A stretch of 29,828 nt of DNA from an uncultured Oscillospiraceae bacterium (GTDB taxonomy: Bacteria > Bacillota > Clostridia > Oscillospirales > Acutalibacteraceae): assembly GCA_900547305.1 (NCBI GenBank), contig URGH01000029.1:1-29828 (forward strand), given 5' to 3'. The position numbers and the translations under genes are program-made. The notes under the pieces were generated by a model that saw only the letters and a program-made list of their open reading frames with translations, was not told the DNA's origin and made no database searches. This document shows, piece after piece, positions 15,511 to 22,301 of this stretch; the stretch's first letter is position 1, and every line of letters starts with the position of its first letter.

Positions 15511-16164
15511 TCAGCCCAGATATTTAAACCGCACGGTTTCAAATCCGGCGCGATATACCTTTAAATTTCTGAATTTTATTGCCGAAGCATATGTTCCGAA
15601 ACCCACCCTGCCGTACGGCAGGAGCGTTTTATATTCAGGGTCGGTAACCTCAACTATCAGCTCGCCGTCGGCGTAAATAAAGCAATGCCCCTCTATGCTG
15701 CCGGCTGTTATGCGGTAGATTTTTCCCGATTTTAGCGGGTAAGAGCCCGTTGAGCAGTAAAGTTTAAAATCAGGATATTTTTCTATGCCCGCGCGGTTGA
15801 GCCACCAACCGCCGAGCCCCGCTATATACCCACGCGACGCGTCGTTTTTTTCATAATTCCAGCCGTCGGCGTGCCATGTGAAGTTAAGGTCGTTATCGCA
15901 CGGGGGTATCGCCATAGCCTCAAAATCAATAATAACGTCGCAATCAAACGACCTGTTTGAATAGATAAGTCCGCCGCGGTCCTCGTTAATGCTGCCTATG
16001 AGCCAGCCGTCCTCAACCCGCCATTCACCGCCGGTCACTTCAAAGTCGTCAAGGTCGGAACTTTCGGAAAACTCCGCGCTGTAAAGCAATTCAAGACCGT
16101 TTAAATCTATTTTTTTGCCGGTAATATAGCAAACTCCGTTTTTCTTTTCCGTAACATTATGCAT
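15511..16164 (-). CDS. ConA-like beta-sandwich protein, possibly cytoplasmic
   Basis: A 217-aa protein that reads as a single concanavalin A-like jelly-roll, as in LamG/DUF1080-type domains. The order is LLYSAEFSESSDLDDF, GGEWRVEDGWLIG, DVIIDFEAMAI, YIAGLGGWWLNRAGIEKY, YRITAGSIEGHCFIYADGEL and GRVGFGTYASAIKFRNLKVY, the last being the typical closing strand. There is no signal peptide or membrane segment, although both flanking genes encode exported proteins. AAGGGA overlaps the stop of the upstream DUF5696 gene and sits close to the ATG at 16164, so the start is well supported. Such domains bind sugars or, in some families, carry glycosidase or lyase activity; I cannot decide between these. 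An alternative is a short intracellular relative of DUF1961-type proteins. Confidence 0.75.
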   Translation of the reverse strand: MHNVTEKKNGVCYITGKKIDLNGLELLYSAEFSESSDLDDFEVTGGEWRVEDGWLIGSINEDRGGLIYSNRSFDCDVIIDFEAMAIPPCDNDLNFTWHADGWNYEKNDASRGYIAGLGGWWLNRAGIEKYPDFKLYCSTGSYPLKSGKIYRITAGSIEGHCFIYADGELIVEVTDPEYKTLLPYGRVGFGTYASAIKFRNLKVYRAGFETVRFKYLG

Positions 16165-16169
16165 ATTCT

Positions 16170-18341
16170 CTATCCCTTCTGTACCGGAACAACTTCTCCG
16201 GGCTGTACGGTAATTCGGTTGTACTCTGTCGGCACGGAACCTCTGTTTGAAACCGTAATATATCCGTTTTCGTATTCGGTTATCCGTAAGTCGCCGTGTA
16301 TTTCGTATGAACGTATCCTTTTATTTCCTATTTTTGAAAGCAGCTCGCCGTATTTTTTCGCCGCGGCGGATATTTCATCCATGTACTCCTCGGTAGCCTC
16401 GGTATTATATAAAAACTCAAGTGAAGTACCGCTAAGCTCATAAAAATCGCACCCCGTAATTTCATAGGACGGAACGGTTCCCGTTTCAAGCAACGCCTGA
16501 AGCGCCGCGGCGCGGTCGGCGCAGCGGTTAAGCGGAATTGATACAAGCTCCGTAATTCCGCCGAACACCATTTGATAGAACGGAACCGAGGCGGTAAATA
16601 TATCGTGTTCCCCGCCGCTGTGCGGAACAAAGGTTACGGCATTCGAGTAAGGCACCGCATAGGCGTTTGCTCCCTCTGTAAGCACAGCGCACCTTTTCCC
16701 TGCTTTTTTGAGGATACTCAGGTGGCTTTTTTCGGTAATGTTGCGGTCGGTGGGCGCATACGGGTCGCGGTTTCCGTAAATTTCGCTGCCTATCTGCGAA
16801 AAGCCCAATCCCGTATTCCCGTTTTTCCCGAGCGATGAAATATATTTATCCGCCGCCGCGCGCGCGGAGTCGGGCGTTAAATAATTCCAGCTGTCATCCT
16901 CCGCCGCCCAGTCGCCTGTTGATAAACGCGGTTGCTGCCGCTTAACGTTAACACGGTTCATCGCCTTTATATATTTCGCGCGGTTAAATAAACCGAGACC
17001 TACGTTGTAATCCCTTACCGGGTCGTACATGCCGTAAAGTATATCCGCCGCGCCGCTAAGCTCTTTAAAGCCGCTTTTGCCGCCGAGCGCCGCGGGAAAG
17101 CTCTGCTTTTTAGCTCTCCCTACGGCATAGCCAGCGTCTGAAAAGCCGTAAAGCTGCACAGCCGTTTTTTTAACGCCGTTCTTTTTAAGATTTTTTACGG
17201 TTTCGGCTGCCGTTTTATATGTTGTCGCCGCGGTTTTCTTATAATACGGTATTCCGAGAAACGAGGTCTTTTTGCGGGTCATTCCGTAGAATGATAAATA
17301 AACCTCGCTGCCCGCCGCCTTATTTTCCTTAACGGAATACATAGCTCTCAGCTTTTCGGCAAAGCCCGAATAATTTGCCTTTTCGCCGTTCAGCACATAG
17401 TAATTTACCGTTGGCGAAACGCTTACCGCCTTTTTCTCGGTCATGGTAACCGTGCGCTGATTTGCCTGTCGGTCGCGTATGCCCGTCAGATCCTTCTGAT
17501 GATAAATAAACGACGCGCAAACCGAAGAGTAAGGCGAATAAAGACTGTTTGACTCGGCGTCTGTAAACGCCTCGGCAGCGCAATCGGTTATTACGCCGAG
17601 CAATGCCGAGTCATTGCGTTTTATGCCGAATACGGGTATATGAATTTCGCTTTCGTCACCCGAGGATTTAAGCAGAAGATCAACCGACGGGTCGTTGCCG
17701 TAAATGCGCTTTCTGTAATGCGCGGGATGGCGCGCGGCGCCGTCGAACGAAACAAGCGCCCCGCAGCCGTCAGGTATAAAAAGATACCCGCTTTCGTCCA
17801 TGCTCCCCGCTCCGAAATACGGCAGCATGTCGATCGTATAAATAACCGCGTCGCCGTTTTCTTTTATTCCGTCGTATAATATTTTCGCCTCAATGTAATC
17901 TTCCTTTAACATGATTCGCAGAGGTATTGAAAAATCCATTTCAGCCTTTTTAAAAAAATATGTGGTGCAAAAGCCGTCTCCGATTTTGCGTATTTCAAAG
18001 TCGCCCGTTGATACCGACTCCTCGAAACTTGTAACCGAAACGGCGTTCAGGTCCGAATCGATATATGTAACCGAAAGGCAGGAGCGCAGGCGGCTTAGCA
18101 CCGTATCGTCAACGGACGTACCGTTCGGTATGCGCGGCGTGCTGTACCATACAAAGCCGTTTTCCTTATCCTTTACCGAAAAATCCGAGGTTTCAAGGTC
18201 TACCGCCAGCGAAAGGCGGCTGTTTTCCGCTATCATCGTCCAACCGTCGGCGTTTGTATCGGTCTGTTCCGCCGCGCCGCAGGGTAAAAAGCAAAAGCTA
18301 ATCACCGCGGCGCAAAAAAGAATCATAATTCTTTTTTTCAT
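16170..18341 (-). CDS. DUF5696-type exported protein, probable glycan-active enzyme
   Basis: This 723-aa protein has a signal peptide (about residues 1-24). It fits the DUF5696 family, known from Bacillota sugar-transport loci: an N-terminal beta-rich half (SRLSLAVDLETSDFSVKDK, FVWYSTPR, PYFGAGSMDESGYLFIPDG) and a barrel-like C-terminal half (VKKTAVQLYGFSDAGY, RLSTGDWAAEDDSWNYL, GFSQIGSEIYGNRDPYAPT, AVPYSNAVTFVPHSGGEHDI) closed by a small beta domain. No catalytic residue can be named with confidence. TAGGAGG, overlapping the stop of the Yip1 gene, is a strong ribosome-binding site. The family's usual neighbours, a Yip1-like membrane protein and CUT1 permeases, are present here in the expected order, which supports the call. 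An extracellular glycosidase role is inference. Confidence 0.82.
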   Translation of the reverse strand: MKKRIMILFCAAVISFCFLPCGAAEQTDTNADGWTMIAENSRLSLAVDLETSDFSVKDKENGFVWYSTPRIPNGTSVDDTVLSRLRSCLSVTYIDSDLNAVSVTSFEESVSTGDFEIRKIGDGFCTTYFFKKAEMDFSIPLRIMLKEDYIEAKILYDGIKENGDAVIYTIDMLPYFGAGSMDESGYLFIPDGCGALVSFDGAARHPAHYRKRIYGNDPSVDLLLKSSGDESEIHIPVFGIKRNDSALLGVITDCAAEAFTDAESNSLYSPYSSVCASFIYHQKDLTGIRDRQANQRTVTMTEKKAVSVSPTVNYYVLNGEKANYSGFAEKLRAMYSVKENKAAGSEVYLSFYGMTRKKTSFLGIPYYKKTAATTYKTAAETVKNLKKNGVKKTAVQLYGFSDAGYAVGRAKKQSFPAALGGKSGFKELSGAADILYGMYDPVRDYNVGLGLFNRAKYIKAMNRVNVKRQQPRLSTGDWAAEDDSWNYLTPDSARAAADKYISSLGKNGNTGLGFSQIGSEIYGNRDPYAPTDRNITEKSHLSILKKAGKRCAVLTEGANAYAVPYSNAVTFVPHSGGEHDIFTASVPFYQMVFGGITELVSIPLNRCADRAAALQALLETGTVPSYEITGCDFYELSGTSLEFLYNTEATEEYMDEISAAAKKYGELLSKIGNKRIRSYEIHGDLRITEYENGYITVSNRGSVPTEYNRITVQPGEVVPVQKG

Positions 18342-18354
18342 ATTTCAAGACCTC

Positions 18355-19053
18355 CTAACGGTAAAGAATTTCCCTGTAAACGCTTGATACAAAGCCCTGT
18401 ATCTGTTGAATTATGCTAAAACACAGCAGCAGCAAAAAGCAAAGCGCGAGCATTGCGAGTAAGGTGTATATTGCCGCCGCAACGGTTTTTTTAACCGTAT
18501 ACTGGTGCACCGTAAGGGTTCCCAAAAACACCAGCAAAAGCGTCCACCCCACCTTTATTACGGAAACGGTGGAATAAATTATCGCCTCGTCCGATGAAAA
18601 CACCGCCGACAGCAGTATATTGAGCGCCCCAAGCAAAATCGAAGGCATAAGCGAATATGCGGTTGCGGTCCAAATATCCTTTACGGTGCCCTCGCCGCCT
18701 GTGAGGGTGCACATTGCCCAATTACATACTGTCCATAAAAGAACTATACCCACGCTGCCCGCAAGCACCACCCAAAGCGAAAAATTTTCATCGGGGTCGG
18801 GGTTGAAAAGATACGCCGTTTTTACCCGTTCAAGCAGCCTTACGGCAAAAAACAGAAAGACCAAAAGAAAGGTAAGCGGAAAGGACGCCTTGTTTTCGTA
18901 TTTCAAATCATTGAAAACCTCTATCGGGTGTATAAGCAGCCTGAAAGGATATATAAGCTTTTCCCTGTCGGGTCGGAATTTTTTCCCGCCCGCCTGTCGG
19001 CTGCGGTAAAACAGCACATACCAGCCCTGAAGCATATGTTTTAAGTTAGTCAT
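18355..19053 (-). CDS. Yip1-family integral membrane protein
   Basis: A 232-aa protein with a cytoplasmic N-terminus containing the Yip1-like LLIHPIEVFNDLKYENKAS, followed by about five hydrophobic helices: near residues 58-72, 92-115, 130-150, 158-183 and 190-212. The central WAMCTLTGGEGTVKDIW and AYSLMPSILLGAL are also typical of bacterial Yip1 relatives. Function in bacteria is unknown. It overlaps the NHL/TPR gene by 8 nt and is followed 13 nt later by the DUF5696 gene, so the three are tightly coupled. The trio probably forms a membrane complex on the outside of the permeases, which is inference from gene order only. Confidence 0.83.
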   Translation of the reverse strand: MTNLKHMLQGWYVLFYRSRQAGGKKFRPDREKLIYPFRLLIHPIEVFNDLKYENKASFPLTFLLVFLFFAVRLLERVKTAYLFNPDPDENFSLWVVLAGSVGIVLLWTVCNWAMCTLTGGEGTVKDIWTATAYSLMPSILLGALNILLSAVFSSDEAIIYSTVSVIKVGWTLLLVFLGTLTVHQYTVKKTVAAAIYTLLAMLALCFLLLLCFSIIQQIQGFVSSVYREILYR

Positions 19054-20527
19054 TTATCCGCCTCCGAAAAAACCTTATCGGCCGCTTTAATATCCAGCAA
19101 TGAACGGCTCGCACGGCAAAACCCGCGCTCACCGCAAACAGAACCGCTCCCGCGGCAATCGCCGCGAAATTATTTCTGACAAATTCCTTGCGGTAATCCT
19201 TAAACGCCATTGAGTAAAAGTATCGGTCGTCGCCCTTTTTCAGCATATCCATGGCTTCGCGGCTTTTTCCCTCTTGAAAATACGCCCTGCCTATGCTTTT
19301 GTAAGCCAAGGTGAAATTACCGTTTTGCGCAAGAATACTTTTCCAAAGCTCTACCGATTCCGAGTAACGCCCCTCGCCGTAAAACGCAAGCGCGCTGCGA
19401 ACCTCATTCATATACGGAGTGGGTCCGAACACCGTAATGCTGCATTTTTCGCTGTCAAGCGCCAGGTATTTGCCGTTTAAATTATCAACCGCGCAAAGTC
19501 CTCTGAATTTACCCGCTTCATCGCCCGTTCCGCCGAAAACGCCTATAAAATCGCAGTCCTTACTGTAAAGGAACATACGTCCCTGCGTCTCGTCCGCGGC
19601 GCATATAATATCGTCGCCGTCAACGTTTATATCAACAAATCTTGTCTTTATTTCCTTATAGTTTTCGTAAGCGGTTTCAAGGTCTCCGAAGCCCTTTCCC
19701 TGCTTTTCCTTTTCAGCCGTGCGCAGCATATTTACGCCCAAATTGTTCAGCTTTTTAATTTCCTGCCCTGCGGGCGTATTGTAAGCGCAGGTATAAAGAA
19801 AACTTTCGCTGTCCGTAAACAGGTTATTGTAAGCCGAGGGCAGGGTGCGCTCCATTGCGTTTACCTGTTCCGAGGTCATAACTTTTTTCCAAAACTGCAT
19901 AAACGCGACGTCTAAGGTTATTTCCACCTCGTTAGGTGCGAAAAAACGCACGAATTTATCATTTTTATCGTACTGAATTATACCCTGATAAACAGAGGGG
20001 TCGGTAACAAACACATTTCCGTAGCCGTCTGCCGCGACCTTTTGCGGCGTGAATGAAATACGGCTGTTGACAGCTATGAGCTGTTCGTTTGTAAATATTC
20101 TTTTAAGTCGGCACGCGCCGTCAATCGCCACAACGCGCGCATTGCCCGTATCGCATATATAAAGCAAGCCGTCGCCGCCTTTAAACACGCCCTTGGGGGA
20201 AGAAAAGGTATTCCTTTTCCCGTCGGAAATAAAGTACTCTATTACCGCGTCAGGCGTAAAGTCGCCTTTCAAAACAACTATGCGGTCGTTGCCCGTATCG
20301 GCAATATATATTTTCCCGTCCGCTCCCACGCAAAGATCCTGCGGGCTGTAAAGCGCGGTACCGAAATCGTCGCCGTACAGCACTTTTTCGGCACTGTAAA
20401 CCTCCGCCGCGGGAACGGCTTTGCCCTCTTTATTATAAAGATACTGTGCGTTCACCCCGAGTGAGAATGTCACAAGCAGGATGGGTATAAAAACCGCGCA
20501 TGCCATATATTTTAGCTTTTTCGGCAC
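19046..20527 (-). CDS. Membrane-anchored NHL-repeat/TPR protein
   Basis: A 493-aa protein with an N-terminal signal or anchor helix (about 8-28). A beta-propeller of NHL type follows: YSPQDLCVGADGKIYIADTG with NDRIVVL, FSSPKGVFKGGDGLLYICDT, VAADGYGNVFVTDPS, DINVDGDDIICAADE and FRGLCAVDNLNGKYLALDSE. Next come two TPR-like units (ALAFYGEGRYSESVELWKSI and SIGRAYFQEGKSREAMDMLK). A transmembrane helix near 452-478 and an arginine-rich tail, presumably cytoplasmic, close the protein. The propeller would therefore face outward. It starts with GTG at 20527, after AGGAG; no ATG lies nearby in frame before residue 8. It may hold together the surface parts of the importer complex; no direct evidence. 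Confidence 0.82.
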   Translation of the reverse strand: MPKKLKYMACAVFIPILLVTFSLGVNAQYLYNKEGKAVPAAEVYSAEKVLYGDDFGTALYSPQDLCVGADGKIYIADTGNDRIVVLKGDFTPDAVIEYFISDGKRNTFSSPKGVFKGGDGLLYICDTGNARVVAIDGACRLKRIFTNEQLIAVNSRISFTPQKVAADGYGNVFVTDPSVYQGIIQYDKNDKFVRFFAPNEVEITLDVAFMQFWKKVMTSEQVNAMERTLPSAYNNLFTDSESFLYTCAYNTPAGQEIKKLNNLGVNMLRTAEKEKQGKGFGDLETAYENYKEIKTRFVDINVDGDDIICAADETQGRMFLYSKDCDFIGVFGGTGDEAGKFRGLCAVDNLNGKYLALDSEKCSITVFGPTPYMNEVRSALAFYGEGRYSESVELWKSILAQNGNFTLAYKSIGRAYFQEGKSREAMDMLKKGDDRYFYSMAFKDYRKEFVRNNFAAIAAGAVLFAVSAGFAVRAVHCWILKRPIRFFRRRIND

Positions 20528-20553
20528 CCTGAGCTCTCCTTTCTTACCGTTTC

Positions 20554-21402
20554 TTAACCCTTGATTCCCGAATGTGCCATGGTTTCAACCACGGAGTTTT
20601 CGCAAATAAGAAACAGAATTACTGGCGGGAGCATTAACAGCACGGAAACCGCCGCCGTAACGCCGCTTCTTATAATTCCGCCGGTATTTATCTGCTGCAT
20701 CATTGTGGGCAGCAGCTTCATAGACTCGCTGTATGTAAACTGCGCCCCGGTTGACGCCCAACCGCTTATAAAGGTAAATATCATAAGCGTCAGCCAAGCG
20801 GGCTTTACGCTCGGCAGCACTATTTTGAAAAACAGATACTTTTCACCCGCGCCGTCTATTCTCGCCGCCTCAAGTATTTCATCGGGAATTGCCTCCATAA
20901 ACTGCGCCATGAGAAAAACTCCGAACGAGGTTCCCATAAGCGGCAGTATGAGCGCCCAAAAGGTATCGAGCATACCCACCTTTGCCATAAGTATATACTG
21001 CGGCAGAGAGGTGACCTCCGGTCTGAAAAGAATAGCGAAAACAATAACCGTATTTACCGCTTTTTTGCCCGGAAAAGAAATTTTTGCCATTGCATAGCCC
21101 GCCATTGAGGCTAACAGTATGTATCCCGCCGTAGAGCAAACGGTAACCAAAATGCTGTTGAAGACATAACGTTCTGTCGGAATAAGCGACTGCGACTGAA
21201 CCTTTATTATGTTTTTAAAATTTTCAAGCGTAGGGTGATACACCACAAAGCGCGGCGGAAAAAGAAACAGTTCGCTCACGGGCTTGAAAGCGTTTATAAC
21301 CGAATAATACATCGGCAGCGCCACAAACACGCCGAATATAAGCAAAAACAGCATTGCGGTAATATTTCCGAATACAGAGCGGTTAAGTTTTTCGCTTTTC
21401 AT
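20554..21402 (-). CDS. CUT1 sugar ABC permease, MalG-like (pair B)
   Basis: Inner-membrane subunit (282 aa) of a carbohydrate importer with six predicted helices. The cytoplasmic EAA loop that contacts the ATPase is at about residues 178-197 (EAARIDGAGEKYLFFKIVLP). The N-terminal PMYYSVINAFKPVSELFLFP and the C-terminal SVVETMAHSGIKG are typical of MalG-type partners. AGGTGG sits 6 nt upstream of the ATG and overlaps the end of the preceding permease gene. It forms a heterodimer with the MalF-like protein at 21411-22301. No ATPase gene is present in the window, so a shared MsmK/MalK-type ATPase encoded elsewhere is expected. Confidence 0.95.
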   Translation of the reverse strand: MKSEKLNRSVFGNITAMLFLLIFGVFVALPMYYSVINAFKPVSELFLFPPRFVVYHPTLENFKNIIKVQSQSLIPTERYVFNSILVTVCSTAGYILLASMAGYAMAKISFPGKKAVNTVIVFAILFRPEVTSLPQYILMAKVGMLDTFWALILPLMGTSFGVFLMAQFMEAIPDEILEAARIDGAGEKYLFFKIVLPSVKPAWLTLMIFTFISGWASTGAQFTYSESMKLLPTMMQQINTGGIIRSGVTAAVSVLLMLPPVILFLICENSVVETMAHSGIKG

Positions 21403-21410
21403 TTTTCCAC

Positions 21411-22301
21411 CTATCCTTCTGACGGAGAAACCGCCGAAATTGCCTTGTTAATTAAAACCCAGCTTACCGTCATTATTACAAACAGAACCACCGCCACGCT
21501 TGAAGCATATCCCATTTCAAGCCTTGTGTTTCCGTAATCCTGAATGTGTAGCACTAGGGTATGGGTAGAATAGTCCGTACTGGGCATTCCCGTAAGAACC
21601 GCATTCTGCGCGCCCACGGCAAACGCGCCCGATATAGACAATACCGCGCCTATAAGCAGCTGCGGCCGCATTTGCGGCAGGGTAATGTACCAAAGCTCCT
21701 GCCATCTGTTTTTAAGACCGTCTATCGCAGCCGCCTCATAATAACTTTTGTTAAGCTGCTTGAAGCCTGCCACAAACGATAAAAAGCCGTTGCCCATTCC
21801 CATCCAAAGTATTACGACCACTACCACGAAAAAGTTATACTCGGGGTCGTACAGCCACTGTATGGGCGCCTTTATGATTCCCCAATTAAGAAGAAAGCTG
21901 TTAAGAATTCCGTATGAGTCGTTGCTGAATAGATACATCCACATCATATAAGAGCTGCCGATCAGCGAAGGAGAGTAAAAAAGAAATGTAAGTATGTTTT
22001 TTACCTGCCTGCTCATATCGTTTATAAGCCACGCGACCGTAAAGCTCAGAATATAACCCACGGGGCCTGTAATAAGCGCAAAAAGCATTGTGTTGGCAAA
22101 CGCCTTAACGAAAATATCGTCGTCCAAAAACATTCTTATATAGTTTGAAAATCCCACAAACTCGGGCGCGTTAACCATGTCAAAACTTGTAAAACTTATG
22201 CCTATTGCGGTAATAATGGGCAAAAGCGTGAAGAAAAAGAAGATTACAAACCAAAAGCCGAGAAAAAACCAGGCGTTGGCATAGGTTTTAAGTTTCTTCA
22301 T
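21411..22301 (-). CDS. CUT1 sugar ABC permease, MalF-like (pair B)
   Basis: Inner-membrane permease (296 aa) with six helices. The EAA loop lies at about residues 189-209 (EAAAIDGLKNRWQELWYITL). The N-terminal pattern FFLGFWFVIFFFFTLLPII and the region ITAIGISFTSFDMVNAPEFV match MalF/LplB-type sugar permeases. Its ATG overlaps the stop of the large substrate-binding protein gene (ATGA, 22298-22301), and the partner permease follows after 8 nt, so the binding protein and this pair are translationally coupled and probably work together. Confidence 0.95.
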   Translation of the reverse strand: MKKLKTYANAWFFLGFWFVIFFFFTLLPIITAIGISFTSFDMVNAPEFVGFSNYIRMFLDDDIFVKAFANTMLFALITGPVGYILSFTVAWLINDMSRQVKNILTFLFYSPSLIGSSYMMWMYLFSNDSYGILNSFLLNWGIIKAPIQWLYDPEYNFFVVVVVILWMGMGNGFLSFVAGFKQLNKSYYEAAAIDGLKNRWQELWYITLPQMRPQLLIGAVLSISGAFAVGAQNAVLTGMPSTDYSTHTLVLHIQDYGNTRLEMGYASSVAVVLFVIMTVSWVLINKAISAVSPSEG

